Counted from the first letter of the stretch, positions 7,923-18,438 are shown. The stretch is 64,000 nucleotides of DNA from CBDCWQ01 sp965223435 (GCA_965223435.1 CBDCWQ010000021.1:1240001-1304000), one strand, 5' to 3'. Program-made: numbers and translations. Notes: generated from the sequence alone by a model not told the origin.

Positions 7923-10900
7923 GTGCCCAAAAGCGCGTTCATCGTTGACGAAAACCGTGAGTTTGCACTCACGGTTGCGGTCGCCCTGAGGAGCGACGCG
8001 CTCAAGGTCTCTATTGCGGAAGGCAAAAGAGATCCTTTGGAGGATATTCGGAGCGAATGGCCGGATCTGGTTCTGATGCGCGCCGACGGGGTGCAGGAAT
8101 CTGGTTTTGCACTGTGCAGTCGGATCAAGAAAAACAAAAAGCTGCGATCGATTCCGGTCCTGTTGTACACCACCGACGCCAACAGCCAGGCCATTACCGC
8201 CCATCGCAGCCAAAAGCACCCCGCGGACGATTACCTGACCTTTCCCGATGGGCCGCCTTACCCCTTTGATGAACTTCGTTCGTCGGTCGACGCGCTTTTG
8301 TTGAAGTCCACGGGCCTGGACAGCAAACCGCCTCCCTTGCCGGGCCAAGACGCCAAACCCATCACCGAAGAGGACACCGCTTTTATCGAGAAGGTCATGG
8401 GATCCTTGTCTCAGCGGGGCGATGGGGAGACACCGTCTCAGCCTCCTCGGCGTGACTCCGCGACCGGACGTCGCACCACTGCGGACGCGAAGCTCGACAT
8501 GTTGCGGAGCAAGCTCCGCCAGCGCGAAGCAGAGCTCAGTCGAGTGATGGAAATGTACCGCGCAAAAGAGCGTGAGTACCACCTGTGGAACGAGAAGCTG
8601 GTCGAGAAGGATGTGGAGGCCCAGTCGCTTCGCATGACCATCGAGGAGCTCGGGCAATCTCTCGAAGAAACACGCCACGAGCTTGAGCGCCGGACCGGCG
8701 AGTTCAACCAGTCTTTCCAGCGGGTGCTGGAGGAGAAGGCGCGGCGCGAACGAGATGACACGGAAGCGCTCGAAATCAAGGATGGCCTGATCGGCCAAGC
8801 CCACGAAAAGATAGAGTCCCTCGAGGGCTCGCTCGCCGAAGCTGAGGCGCAACTCCGAGAAGAGTTGACGAAGCTGACCGACGCGAAGTCTCAGGCCGAG
8901 ACCCAGGTTGGTGAGCTCGAGCGCACGCTCGAAGAGCGGGATCTCGCGGTAGGCGAACTCGAGCGCGAACTGGAAGAAGTCTGCGAGCGGGTTCGACTTC
9001 TTGAAAAAGAACGAGACGAGCACAAAGAAAGCCTCGGCCGCAGCGGTTCTCAGGTGGTCGAGCTGGAGGCCAAGCTTGTCGAGCTTCGAGAGGATCTCGT
9101 GGCTTCGCGCGAAGCTTATGAGGCGGTCGAAGCGCGTGAGCACGCGGAGCTCGAGAGCCGGACTCGTGTCATTGAAGACCTCGGGGGCGACGTCGAACGA
9201 CTTGAACTCGAGCTGAAGCGCCAAGAAGAGGCGCTCCAAGAGAAGCTCGATGAAGCCACCGGTACGCTGAACGAGCGGTCGGATGCGCTCGAGTCGGTGA
9301 GTGCCGAAAAAGAACGTCTCGAGGGTGAGTTGACTGCGCTCAAGGCCGATGCCGAAGCGCGGCAAAGCGAGCTCGAAGAGCGCGCCAAGGCGCTCAGTGA
9401 CGAGCTGGACTCGGTGCGTATCGCCCGTCTTGAGGCCGAGGACTCCCTTAAAACCGAGCTCAGAGAACTGGAGGCAACCCTCGAGGCCAAGCTCGCCGAG
9501 AAAACGGCATGGGCAGAACAGCTGGAGCAGGAGCGGGAGACGCTGCAAGCCGAAGTTGCCAAAACCAACGAAGCCCTCCAAAGCGAAAAAGACGCGTTTC
9601 AAAAGCTGCGCGAAGAACTCGACAACTCAGAGGGCGCACGAATCTCTGCTGAGCACGCCCTCGACGATCGCGAGGCCGAGTTTCGGGAGAAGTCCCTTGA
9701 GCACAGTCGCTTGCTTGAGGAGCGTGAAAACGAGCTCCATGAGCTCAAAGCCAGTCTCGCAGAAGTTCGAGGGGAGCTGGTTGCTCGGCGAGAGCAAGGC
9801 GAGACCCTGGAAAAGCAACTCAGCGAACAGAGCAATCGCTACGAGGAGCTTACGCGACAAACGTCTGCGAAAGAGGCCGAGCTCAACACTCGGCTCGAAG
9901 ACCGAGGCGAGGCGCTCCAAACGGCCCGTGTCGATGTGGAGCGTCTGACGGAATCGCTTTCGACGCAAAAAGAGGCATTGGCCGAGGCGAATGGCCGACT
10001 GACTGAAATGGAGCGGGTGCTCGAGCAGGAGCGCCTCGCCGTGGGGCAGCGCGAAGGGGAGCTCGAGGCTTTGCGCTCCGACCTCGACGCGCGCATGGCC
10101 GAACTTGGTCAGCTCCACACCAAGGCGGACACCCTTGAAGACCGCGCTTCGCGGATGGATAGCGAGTTGGCCGAGAAGAACACCGCGCTTCAGGCGGCCC
10201 AAGAAGCGTTGTCCTCGCGCGAATCCGACTTGGCGGTGGCCCGAGCGCAGGCTGAGGAGCGGGCTAACCAAATATCTGAGAACCGCGGGCTGTTTGAGGA
10301 GAATCAAAAAGAGCTTGCGGAGTTGAAGAACCAGTGGTCCTCCCTCAACGCGGAGCGGGAGCATTTGAACACCGAGCGGGACCGCTTGGCGCGTGAACTC
10401 TCGACAAGCCAAGCCCGCCAAGACGAACTGGGTGTGGAGTGTGAAGCTCTTCGCGACCAAAGCAATGAGCTTGAGGCAGAGACCGAGGGGGTTCGGCGGC
10501 AGGTCGAGCTTTTGAAGCACGATCTGGAGGCTTCACAAGCGAACCATGCCAAAGCCGACGAGGAACGCTTGCACCTCAATGGTCTCATCGCTCGCGCGGA
10601 AGAGGCGAAGGCCACCATCGACCAAGAATGGGCAAGGGCCCGTGGGGAGTGGTCTGAGAACGAAGAGCGGCTGCGCGGTGAGCGAGAGAAGCTGAGCACA
10701 CGCATCGATAGGCTGGGCGAGGAGCTTCGCGCCAAAGATGGGGCCATCGCCGAGGCCGAACAGGATCTGACAGAGCTCAGAGCTCAGGCACAGGCCCAAA
10801 AAGACGCCGAGGCCAGAGCGCTTGTGGCGCAAAACGAACTTCAAGAAACCATCGCTCGCCTCGAGAACGAGCTTCAAGAGGCCTCCCAGGAGGGCAAGGG

Positions 10901-11957
10901 TGAAAAGACGCGGCTCGAGGAAGAGCTGAGTAAGGTTCGCGAGGAGCATGACTCCTTGGTCTTTTCCGCTGAACAAGAGCGTGCAGATCTGGAGCGCGAA
11001 GTAGAACAGCTCAACGCGCAGTTGGAAGATGTGCGCCAGGAGTTCCAATCGGAGGCGGAAAAACGCGCGCGTGATGAGCAGAGTTTTGCCGAGGAGCGCG
11101 AGCGTTTTCAACAGCGGCTTGATGAGGCCGCCTCGCGGGCTTCCCTGTTGGCTTCCGAAAAGAGCGAAGTCGAAGCCAACAAACAGGTCGAACGTGACGA
11201 AATCGAGAGCCGGTACATCAAAGAGCTTGAGGAAGCGCATGAGCAGTATCGCCAGACGGCATCGGAAAAAGACAAACAGCATGCATCCGAGGTCGAAGAG
11301 CTTAGGGCCGGGACTCTCGATGCCAAGCGGCAGCTTAAAGCGGCGGAGCTTGAAGTCCAAAGGCTGAAAGATCGCGTGAAGAAGCTCGAGGGCGGCCGGT
11401 CAAAAAGCCGCGCCGAGGCGAATTACGAATCTTTCATGGCGCAGCTTGATAAGCCCAAGGTTGGCGTGTCGGTGACTTCGACGCCCTCGACCATCCCCCC
11501 GGGGATTGACGACTTGAATCTTTCGAATGAGCCGAAATCAGAACGACGGGCTACGCCCGCAAGCCGGGCTCGCGCGGCTACCCGCCGCGACCCCATGAAA
11601 ACGGTCGAGTTCGATGCTGAAAAAGCTTTGGCGGCAGCGCGCGCAAAGAAAAATGGAACCTCTCGAGGCGGGTCCGTAGACGCGGAAAGTCTCAGCGAAG
11701 AAGCCGGTCTGCCGACGCCAGAGCTCGCCAGGGAAGACGTGACAGCAGTAAGTACCCTGGATAAACCGTCTGCTGCTGATGAGGTCTCCAAGGCCAAACG
11801 GCGGTTGCCGCCACGCAAGGGGACTCGATCTCGTCGGGTGCCCTCACCCCCGGGGCCAAAGACCGCAAAAAACAAAGTGGAGTCGCCCAAAAAGAAGAAA
11901 AGCGAAGACGATCTCGACGCGTTTATGGCCGAGTTCGACGGCAGCATCAAAGACTAG
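7923..11957 (+). CDS. aglZ: AglZ-like pseudo-receiver/coiled-coil protein
   Basis: Residues 1-125 form a CheY-like receiver fold (SAFIVDENREFALTVAVAL, then PDLVLMRADG), but the usual phospho-acceptor Asp is Arg53, so it is a pseudo-receiver. Residues about 175-1170 are almost continuous heptad-repeat coiled coil rich in Glu, Leu, Arg and Ala. A basic, Ser/Pro-rich tail with PPRKGTRSRRVPSPPGPK ends the 1344-residue protein. Myxococcus xanthus AglZ has the same order and about the same length (about 1395 aa) and organises gliding-motility complexes with MglA; FrzS shares the architecture but is much shorter. The start is GTG at 7923 with a weak ribosome binding site. Orthology to AglZ is inferred from architecture, since coiled coils can mislead. 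Confidence 0.65.
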   Translation: MPKSAFIVDENREFALTVAVALRSDALKVSIAEGKRDPLEDIRSEWPDLVLMRADGVQESGFALCSRIKKNKKLRSIPVLLYTTDANSQAITAHRSQKHPADDYLTFPDGPPYPFDELRSSVDALLLKSTGLDSKPPPLPGQDAKPITEEDTAFIEKVMGSLSQRGDGETPSQPPRRDSATGRRTTADAKLDMLRSKLRQREAELSRVMEMYRAKEREYHLWNEKLVEKDVEAQSLRMTIEELGQSLEETRHELERRTGEFNQSFQRVLEEKARRERDDTEALEIKDGLIGQAHEKIESLEGSLAEAEAQLREELTKLTDAKSQAETQVGELERTLEERDLAVGELERELEEVCERVRLLEKERDEHKESLGRSGSQVVELEAKLVELREDLVASREAYEAVEAREHAELESRTRVIEDLGGDVERLELELKRQEEALQEKLDEATGTLNERSDALESVSAEKERLEGELTALKADAEARQSELEERAKALSDELDSVRIARLEAEDSLKTELRELEATLEAKLAEKTAWAEQLEQERETLQAEVAKTNEALQSEKDAFQKLREELDNSEGARISAEHALDDREAEFREKSLEHSRLLEERENELHELKASLAEVRGELVARREQGETLEKQLSEQSNRYEELTRQTSAKEAELNTRLEDRGEALQTARVDVERLTESLSTQKEALAEANGRLTEMERVLEQERLAVGQREGELEALRSDLDARMAELGQLHTKADTLEDRASRMDSELAEKNTALQAAQEALSSRESDLAVARAQAEERANQISENRGLFEENQKELAELKNQWSSLNAEREHLNTERDRLARELSTSQARQDELGVECEALRDQSNELEAETEGVRRQVELLKHDLEASQANHAKADEERLHLNGLIARAEEAKATIDQEWARARGEWSENEERLRGEREKLSTRIDRLGEELRAKDGAIAEAEQDLTELRAQAQAQKDAEARALVAQNELQETIARLENELQEASQEGKGEKTRLEEELSKVREEHDSLVFSAEQERADLEREVEQLNAQLEDVRQEFQSEAEKRARDEQSFAEERERFQQRLDEAASRASLLASEKSEVEANKQVERDEIESRYIKELEEAHEQYRQTASEKDKQHASEVEELRAGTLDAKRQLKAAELEVQRLKDRVKKLEGGRSKSRAEANYESFMAQLDKPKVGVSVTSTPSTIPPGIDDLNLSNEPKSERRATPASRARAATRRDPMKTVEFDAEKALAAARAKKNGTSRGGSVDAESLSEEAGLPTPELAREDVTAVSTLDKPSAADEVSKAKRRLPPRKGTRSRRVPSPPGPKTAKNKVESPKKKKSEDDLDAFMAEFDGSIKD

Positions 11958-12028
11958 GGGTGTCCCGCGTCAATCTCGAATGGAGCGCCTGACCCATGAT
12001 GGGTCGCAGATCCCACACGCAGCCGTAA

Positions 12029-12141
<113 letters not shown>

Positions 12142-12262
12142 ACGCCTGCAGCACGGAGCCCGCTGGGTCGGCGGTGAGGCTGGCGTAGGCCTTGACGCGG
12201 ATGCCTGCGCTCCTTGCTATTTTTGTTGGAGCTTATGCGCTGCTCTGTGGCAAGGTGGGTGC

Positions 12263-13135
12263 GTGTTTCGAGCAAAAATTGCGCTTTTTTCGGTGTTGGT
12301 CCTTGCCCTCTCGGGTTTGGGTTCTTGCGCGTCTACCCGTTCCGCCGATGACGCGCCCGAAGAGGAGCAGGACAAGGCCGCCGAAGACGCCTTTGATCCC
12401 GCCAATTTCTCCAATTTGGCTCCCGGAGAAAGTGTTCCTTCGGTTCGCTTCAAGCGGACGGTTGAGGCCAACTGGAAAGAAGCTGAGGAGGCTTTCGAGG
12501 ATGAAGACTATTTGGCCGCGCAGCGCTACTACACGTACATCCGATCGAAGTTTCCGTATTCGATCTACTCGGCCCTGTCTGCGGTGCGGTTAGGGGACTG
12601 CCTGTTTGAGCGGGGCCGCTTTATCGAGGCCATCGACGGCTACCAAAACTTCGTGCGAATGCACCCGAAACACGCCCGGATCCCCTATGCCCTGTTTCGA
12701 ACGGCGCTTTCTTATTACGAGCAGATCCCCACCGATTGGTTTATTCTTCCACCCTCCGAGGAAAAAGACCAAGGCGCGGTCCAAGATGCACACGTTGCGT
12801 TCGGTGAGTATCTTCGGCGTTTCCCAAACGATGAGCACAGCGAAGAGGCTCGCAAGCTCGAAAAGCGGGTTCGCGAACGGCTGATCGCCCACGAGCGTTA
12901 CGCCGCGGACTTTTATCGCAAGCTCGGAAAAGATCTCGCCTATGTCGGTCGTTTGGAGGTCATCCGCACCCGTTTCCCTGAAATCGGTGTTGACGACAAG
13001 CTCTTGTTGGAGATTGCCGAGATCTATTCGAGGCTGGGGCATCGCGCCAAGCTACGAGAAGTGCTGGCGGAGATGGAGCGGCGTTTTCCGCAGTCTTCAA
13101 GATTGAGCCGAACGCGGAAGCTGCTCAAGAAGTAA
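12263..13135 (+). CDS. bamD: Outer-membrane assembly lipoprotein BamD
   Basis: This is the essential lipoprotein of the BAM complex that inserts beta-barrel proteins in the outer membrane. The GTG start at 12263 gives a signal peptide ending in the lipobox GLGSC (Cys22). The mature part shows TPR-type helical repeats, including EAEEAFEDEDYLAAQRYYTY and LGDCLFERGRFIEAIDGYQN, typical of BamD/ComL. The 290 residues are normal. AAGGTGG lies about 5 nt before the start. The gene stands alone, upstream of and convergent with the DUF368 gene. Confidence 0.88.
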   Translation: MFRAKIALFSVLVLALSGLGSCASTRSADDAPEEEQDKAAEDAFDPANFSNLAPGESVPSVRFKRTVEANWKEAEEAFEDEDYLAAQRYYTYIRSKFPYSIYSALSAVRLGDCLFERGRFIEAIDGYQNFVRMHPKHARIPYALFRTALSYYEQIPTDWFILPPSEEKDQGAVQDAHVAFGEYLRRFPNDEHSEEARKLEKRVRERLIAHERYAADFYRKLGKDLAYVGRLEVIRTRFPEIGVDDKLLLEIAEIYSRLGHRAKLREVLAEMERRFPQSSRLSRTRKLLKK

Positions 13136-13256
13136 CCAGGAACGCATAAGTTCGAAGCCAGGTACGCGTTTGTCTAGGCCCCGGTCCAGGTCGTCTCGGT
13201 CCAGGTCCCGGCACGCCAGCCACATCAGGTGGGACGGCCGACGTGCGTGATGGGAA

Positions 13257-14252
13257 TCAGCGTTGTTTGTTGGCGATGCGGTTGAGGGCAAAAACTGCAA
13301 AAAGGCCGAGTGCGAAGAGGGCAAAGGGGGAGAGGGCTGGTCCGGTGTAGAGCTCGTCGCCTGGCCAGATGTTTCGGGTTGCATGGAGTGTTTTGCCGGC
13401 GATGGTGACGGGGTTGGAGAGCTCAATCTTATAGGGCCAAATTTTTCTTAGAGACCCGATCATGAGTCCGGCCAAAGCGGCCAAGGTGGTGGACGGGTAG
13501 GTCAAAAACAGCCACCGGAGCAGTCGGGAAAAGAGGAGAAGCCCGGTACCCATGCCGGCGACGAAGACGGCAATGATCGGAAGGTTGAGGTCGCGTACTG
13601 CCGAAAGCATGAATTTGTACTGGCCCAAAATCAACAACAAGAAAGAGCCGCTGACGCCGGGAAGCAGCATCGCCGAAACCGCCAATCCACCCGAGGCGAA
13701 GAGAAAAACCATGTTGCCAGGCAGGTTGAGCGCGCCGAGACCCGTGAACCAATAGGCGCTAAGCGCAGTCACCGAGAAGGCGATAAGCTCTTTGACACCT
13801 CGCTTTTCCATCATCTGGTAGGGCATCCAGACTGAGGCGAGAATCAGGCCGAAGAAAAAGCCGTTCATTTCGGCTGGGTGTTTTTCGAGAAGGTACGGAA
13901 TAATTCGGGCAAGGGAAAGAAAAGAGAGGACGATGCCCACGCCGAGTGCGGCCAAAAAGAAGATGTCTCTTTCACCCAAAAAACGGACCAGATCTGCTTT
14001 GGCCTGTTTTCGGTCTTTGGCCCTCAAGAACGCGAGAAAGGCCTTGGGGACCTCGAGATTCAGCTGGCTGAGAGCGTGGATGAACTTGGGGTAGATACCC
14101 ACAATGAGGGCGATGGTTCCGCCGCTTACGCCCGGGATGACATCGGCTGCGCCCATGAGGGCCCCACGAAGTGAGATTGCCCAGTAGGGCATGTTCGGTT
14201 GCGACAGTTCGCCTTCGTTTTGCATGGTGGAGACACTCATGTTTGCGTCCAC
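13257..14252 (-). CDS. DUF368 membrane protein (polyprenyl-phosphate transporter PopT family)
   Basis: This 331-residue polytopic membrane protein carries the DUF368 signature GAADVIPGVSGGT near residues 33-45 and a second related SAMLLPGVSGSFLLL repeat in the C-terminal half, consistent with an inverted-repeat transporter fold. DUF368/PopT proteins recycle undecaprenyl phosphate across the cytoplasmic membrane for cell-wall and glycan synthesis. The GTG at 14252 and ATG at 14240 are both possible starts, and neither has a strong ribosome binding site. A PBP gene in the same neighbourhood is consistent with an envelope role but does not prove it. Confidence 0.88.
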   Translation of the reverse strand: MDANMSVSTMQNEGELSQPNMPYWAISLRGALMGAADVIPGVSGGTIALIVGIYPKFIHALSQLNLEVPKAFLAFLRAKDRKQAKADLVRFLGERDIFFLAALGVGIVLSFLSLARIIPYLLEKHPAEMNGFFFGLILASVWMPYQMMEKRGVKELIAFSVTALSAYWFTGLGALNLPGNMVFLFASGGLAVSAMLLPGVSGSFLLLILGQYKFMLSAVRDLNLPIIAVFVAGMGTGLLLFSRLLRWLFLTYPSTTLAALAGLMIGSLRKIWPYKIELSNPVTIAGKTLHATRNIWPGDELYTGPALSPFALFALGLFAVFALNRIANKQR

Positions 14253-14350
14253 TGGTGTCCCGGGTCTAAGGCATCGATCCCGCCAGGATCAGTGGCCGCG
14301 GAGCCTAGGGCGTCTGAGCTGATTAATCAAGCGTGGCCCGGCCACTGGGG

Positions 14351-17300
14351 TCAAAAGGTCGAACCGATCTGAAAATAAACCCCCGCGGCGCCGTCTCGGT
14401 CTCGGTCGCGTGACTTCGGGACCAGGGCCGGGTAGGCGTAGCCGAGGCGCAGGCGCAAAGGGGTTGCGTAGGCGATGAGGACGTCCGCGCGGAGTTCTCC
14501 TCCCACGCCCAGGGCGAATTCACCGAGGAAGTCGTCGGAAATGGCGGTCTCGTTCAGCTCGTCGAACACGCGTCCGAAATCTGCAAAGACGGCCAAGTGC
14601 AAGACCCGTACATTAAAGGGGAAAGTACCAAGCCCGCGGTCGATACGAAGGATGGGGGCGCGATATTCGACCGCGCCGGAGACGATCGCAGTGCCGGCCA
14701 GCGCCGAGGTTGCGATGCCCCGCAGCGGGTAGAAGTCTTCGGTGGTGGTGGTGAGGGCGCTTTGTCCGGCTACTCCACCCAGTCTAAACAGTTCGGCGCG
14801 GTCTGGCCCCCCGCTGACGCCGAGCGCCAAACGGGTTGCAAGGACGTGGTTTCGGAGCCACTTTTTCCTCCACGGCATGGACAGGTACCAGCGACCCTCG
14901 GTGGTGGCGACGACTTCTTCGAAGTCGCTTCCTAGACCCTTGGATAGGGCTTCGAGACCGATTGAAAACGAGGGGCCGCGTTCCAGTGAAATAGAAAAAG
15001 GGAATGAACGCACATTGCTGTAGGCATAGCCGAGGCGTACCCGGGCAAAGTTTCCGGAGCGGGGCAGGGCGGACAAGAGTGTGCCGGTTGGGAGCGATTC
15101 GAGGGCCTGACGTTTTTCGAAGATGTACGAAACGGAGATAAAGTGACGCTGTTTCAGGGGCAATCCGATGGATAGCGAGGCTCCCAGTCTGCGTTCTTTG
15201 TAGACGCCGTCTTGGGTACCAAAACAGAAGCGGCGTCCATTGTCGAAATCGACCTGTCCACCGAGCGGACAGCTTTCCTGAGGGTTGCTTTCAATGAATT
15301 GCGTTCGGCCGAAGGTGACGGCATCGGCCGAAGCCGCCACGCTGAACGTGGGCTCGAGTTCGTCGAAGCTGTACCGAACGCCGCCGCCGACAAAGTTGGT
15401 GAATGTGCCGTAGGTCAAACTTGCGGCGTAGCTATGGGTTCCCAAGGCATCTTGGCCAAAATGGGTCAAAGATCCAAAAATCTCGCGTTCGTTGGCGACA
15501 AAAGCGGGGAAAAGGTTCCAGTTGTCGTTAAACGGAAGGATGGTATCGAGCGCGGAGTACTTGTGAATGGACCAACCCTTGGGGAGTTTTGAGGGCAGTG
15601 GGGTGTTGTGGCGTTTGGCGGGCGGCGGCAGCGGTGGGGCACCCGCGTTTCGCGGGGGGTGTTTTCGAGGGGTGGTGTCAAACAAGGCGCGGGGTTCAGG
15701 CTTGATCTGGACGGGTGTTCCCTGTTCGGGATCAAAAGGAAGACGGTACACGTCGAATCCGTCCGCAGAGTATCCCCGGTAAATGATGGTTTGGGAGTCG
15801 GGGGAGATGCTTGGTTGGTAGGCGCCGGTGATGAGGTTGGTGAGCTGTTTGAAGACGCCTTGCTCAAGATCGTAAGCATAAAGATTGTAGATGCCCGTAC
15901 GGTCCGAGGAGAAGACCAACCAGCGGCCATCCAGCGACCACGTGGGATCGGTGTCTTGAGCGCGATCTTGGGTGAGTTCTTGATGGACCTGGCCGTGGAG
16001 GTCGTAAAGAACGATGTCTCGGCGCCCTCCCTTGAATCGGGATACCGCAATCAAACGTCCGTCCGGTGAGAATCGAGGATTGGAGAACTGCACGTCGGGC
16101 TGGGCGTCGACCAAGATTCTCGGGTGGATGGTCAACTTGTCTGACTCGAGCCACGCGATGACCAGGCGGTTGGCACCTGCCGGTGTTTGCACAAAGACGA
16201 TCCGTTTGCCGTCGAAGGATACATCTGGATCGCGGGCCCTCAGGGAGCCTGAAGGTGCCAAGAAGTCTTTTTTTGCACTGGGGTCCACTTTGAGTCGGGT
16301 CAGCGTGTTTTTGGCGAGGTCGTAGCGAAGGATGCTGTTGTGCCTGTAGAAACGCTGATTGATTTCGGTTTGCTGAAAATAAAAAGACTGACCGTCGGGC
16401 GCAAAACTGATCGCTTGGCTCAGGGTGTCTTCGAAGAGGACGGTGTCTTGTTTTCCGCCCAGGCTCATGCGGCGGACTCGGGGGCCGTCCACGGGAGAGT
16501 TGGTGGAATAGACAATGTGTTTTCCGTCGGGCGTGACGCGGGGGCCCACGGACTCGCCACCATGCGTGCTTAGTCTGACCGGGCGACTGAGGCCGACGCT
16601 CGACGTTTGGACTTTGATGAACGCTTCTTGGGCTTGTTTTTCCGCATCTTCACGAAATTCGTCCCAGAGGGATTCGAGACTTTGGCCGAACTTCAATTTG
16701 GCCGGCATGTACGTGATGTACGGGATTGGGTTTGAGGCGTAGGCGCGATGGTAGGCCAAAAGGGTCTCTTCGCCGAAGCGTTCCTTGAGCCACAGTTGAA
16801 AACGGCCGCCAAAGAAGTAGGCGATATTCGAGTAGGGCCAGTGCGGATAACCACGATAGGCCTGGTCGATTGACGGGAAACGTTTGGCCAGGGCGGCCGC
16901 CCGAATCACCATATCGACGTAGGTGCTGCGGCCGCGACCGGAGCCCGACGAAACAGTTTCCTCGAAGACGGCGAGGCCTTCGGTGACCCAGCCTGGATTG
17001 TACGCATTCATCGATGCGTACTTCCCGAAGATGAATCGCCCGAGCCAGGGGATCCCGTAGGCCATGTCCAGATGCCATATGTGGGACATCTCATGGACGA
17101 TGAGGGTTTGGAGCCAGTCGTCGTAGTCTTCGAGGCCAGAGATGCGGGTGGGGGCGTTCACAAAGACGGTGATGATTTTCGACGGAATGACGGTTGCGCT
17201 GCCGTTGGCGAAATCGGTTTGGTCGTTGATGATGATGCTGATGCGGTCTTTGGGCTCCCAGCCGTAGCGCGCGTTGAGGTAGGGGCGTGTGTCTTCCGCA

Positions 17301-17485
17301 ATCCGGGCGGTTCTTAAGGCGAGGTGCCCGTAGCCTTCGGGAAACATGACGTAGAAGTGGGGGGTCTTGAGTGTTTGGTACGGGGTTTCGGGGTCGTAGG
17401 GGCCAGCGGCGAATGCGATGGGGGCCGAGCCCAAAAAGAGCAGCACCAAGGCGAGCAAGGGGGCGTACCGACGGGCCGGCGGCAT
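14351..17485 (-). CDS. Envelope protein: gluzincin-type peptidase, PD40 propeller and beta-barrel
   Basis: I chose the ATG at 17485 because it gives a clean Sec signal (MPPARRYAPLLALVLLFLGS, then AFA-AG). The mature N-terminus holds HEMSHIWH, an HExxH zinc motif near residue 130 with a downstream TEGLAVFEE Glu, as in peptidase MA/M1-like domains. About six WD40-like PD40/TolB repeats follow (SPDGRLIAVSRF, SLDGRWLVFSSDRTG). The last 400 residues alternate hydrophobic and polar residues and end in Phe, as expected of an outer-membrane barrel related to bacterial surface antigens. At 1044 residues it probably spans the periplasm and outer membrane. Its substrate is unknown. Confidence 0.8.
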   Translation of the reverse strand: MPPARRYAPLLALVLLFLGSAPIAFAAGPYDPETPYQTLKTPHFYVMFPEGYGHLALRTARIAEDTRPYLNARYGWEPKDRISIIINDQTDFANGSATVIPSKIITVFVNAPTRISGLEDYDDWLQTLIVHEMSHIWHLDMAYGIPWLGRFIFGKYASMNAYNPGWVTEGLAVFEETVSSGSGRGRSTYVDMVIRAAALAKRFPSIDQAYRGYPHWPYSNIAYFFGGRFQLWLKERFGEETLLAYHRAYASNPIPYITYMPAKLKFGQSLESLWDEFREDAEKQAQEAFIKVQTSSVGLSRPVRLSTHGGESVGPRVTPDGKHIVYSTNSPVDGPRVRRMSLGGKQDTVLFEDTLSQAISFAPDGQSFYFQQTEINQRFYRHNSILRYDLAKNTLTRLKVDPSAKKDFLAPSGSLRARDPDVSFDGKRIVFVQTPAGANRLVIAWLESDKLTIHPRILVDAQPDVQFSNPRFSPDGRLIAVSRFKGGRRDIVLYDLHGQVHQELTQDRAQDTDPTWSLDGRWLVFSSDRTGIYNLYAYDLEQGVFKQLTNLITGAYQPSISPDSQTIIYRGYSADGFDVYRLPFDPEQGTPVQIKPEPRALFDTTPRKHPPRNAGAPPLPPPAKRHNTPLPSKLPKGWSIHKYSALDTILPFNDNWNLFPAFVANEREIFGSLTHFGQDALGTHSYAASLTYGTFTNFVGGGVRYSFDELEPTFSVAASADAVTFGRTQFIESNPQESCPLGGQVDFDNGRRFCFGTQDGVYKERRLGASLSIGLPLKQRHFISVSYIFEKRQALESLPTGTLLSALPRSGNFARVRLGYAYSNVRSFPFSISLERGPSFSIGLEALSKGLGSDFEEVVATTEGRWYLSMPWRKKWLRNHVLATRLALGVSGGPDRAELFRLGGVAGQSALTTTTEDFYPLRGIATSALAGTAIVSGAVEYRAPILRIDRGLGTFPFNVRVLHLAVFADFGRVFDELNETAISDDFLGEFALGVGGELRADVLIAYATPLRLRLGYAYPALVPKSRDRDRDGAAGVYFQIGSTF

Positions 17486-17544
17486 GCTTTTGGGCGCATG
17501 CTTGGGTCGAGGATGAGCAACCAAGGGTGTGTGTTTCTATGGCG

Positions 17545-18438
17545 CTAAGCGTCTGCGCGAATCAGCGCCTTGAAAGTCTTTTGTACTTCCTCGGGGGGCA
17601 CGACATAAGTCTCACCGCATAAATCGCAGTCTATTTGTGCGGATATTCCCTCTTGAATCATCTCCGCGAGCTCCGCGGGGTCGAGCATTCGGAGGGCGCG
17701 TAGTGCCCGGTCGTATGAGCACCGGCATTTCCATACAATCTCGGAGGGGTCCTCGACGACCACCGCGTTTGGTGCGAGGTCGCTGAGAATGGCGCTTGCC
17801 TCTTGGTGGGTTTGCAAGGCTTCCACCAAGGCACCGCCGGCGATGTGTTTCTTGAGCGTTTCGAGTGTTTGTCGGTTTCCGTCGGGGAGCGCCTGAATCA
17901 TGATGCCGCCCGCTCTGATGACGTCGCCGTCTTTGTCGACCAGCGCATCGCAGCAGAGGGCCGTAGGAATTTGATCGGATTGCTCCAAAAAGTGCTCGAT
18001 GTCGGTATCGATTTCTCCGGTGGTCAATGCGCTGCTGCTTTGGGTGTAGGCGCCGCTCTCCGAGAGGCGCACCACGGAGAGCACCCCGGGCAACAAAGCC
18101 GGGGCCAAGGAGCGGCGGCCGAGGATGCTTTCGCCGGCAAAGAGAGGAAAGTTCAAGTTCGAATTTCCGGCAAATCCGCGTACGTGGCCCTCTTGGGTGA
18201 CGTCGGCGTACAGTTGTTTCAGGGTGGTTTTGGTCAGAATTTGGAAGCTTGGATTGCCGGCGTTTTTCCAGCTTTTCGCAACCAGGACGGCGGCGGTAAG
18301 AAGTCGGCTAAGGGCGATGGCGGAGCTGCTTTTCAGGTGGTGGGCTTTTTGCGCTTGGCGGCACGTTTGGGTGGTGATCGCGACCCGGACGTCGAGGCGA
18401 GCACTGCGGATGGCCGCGGATAGGGACAGGTCGCTCAA
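17545..18438 (-). CDS. hslO: Redox-regulated chaperone Hsp33
   Basis: Hsp33 is a cytoplasmic holdase activated by oxidative unfolding. The C-terminal zinc-binding cysteines are present as CRC and, about 35 residues later, CDLC within IDCDLCGETYVVPPEEV. The N-terminal domain includes HHLKSSSAIALSRLLTAAVL and VRGFAGN, characteristic of the family. The 297 residues are normal. The TTG start overlaps the folE stop (TTGA), so translation is probably coupled to folE. Confidence 0.93.
   Translation of the reverse strand: MSDLSLSAAIRSARLDVRVAITTQTCRQAQKAHHLKSSSAIALSRLLTAAVLVAKSWKNAGNPSFQILTKTTLKQLYADVTQEGHVRGFAGNSNLNFPLFAGESILGRRSLAPALLPGVLSVVRLSESGAYTQSSSALTTGEIDTDIEHFLEQSDQIPTALCCDALVDKDGDVIRAGGIMIQALPDGNRQTLETLKKHIAGGALVEALQTHQEASAILSDLAPNAVVVEDPSEIVWKCRCSYDRALRALRMLDPAELAEMIQEGISAQIDCDLCGETYVVPPEEVQKTFKALIRADA

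Noticed and set aside
7704..9602. 632-aa minus-strand open frame opposite the aglZ-like gene
   Set aside because: It is the antisense of a coiled coil, which by codon bias gives long Leu/Phe-rich frames. The plus-strand frame has heptads and a receiver fold.
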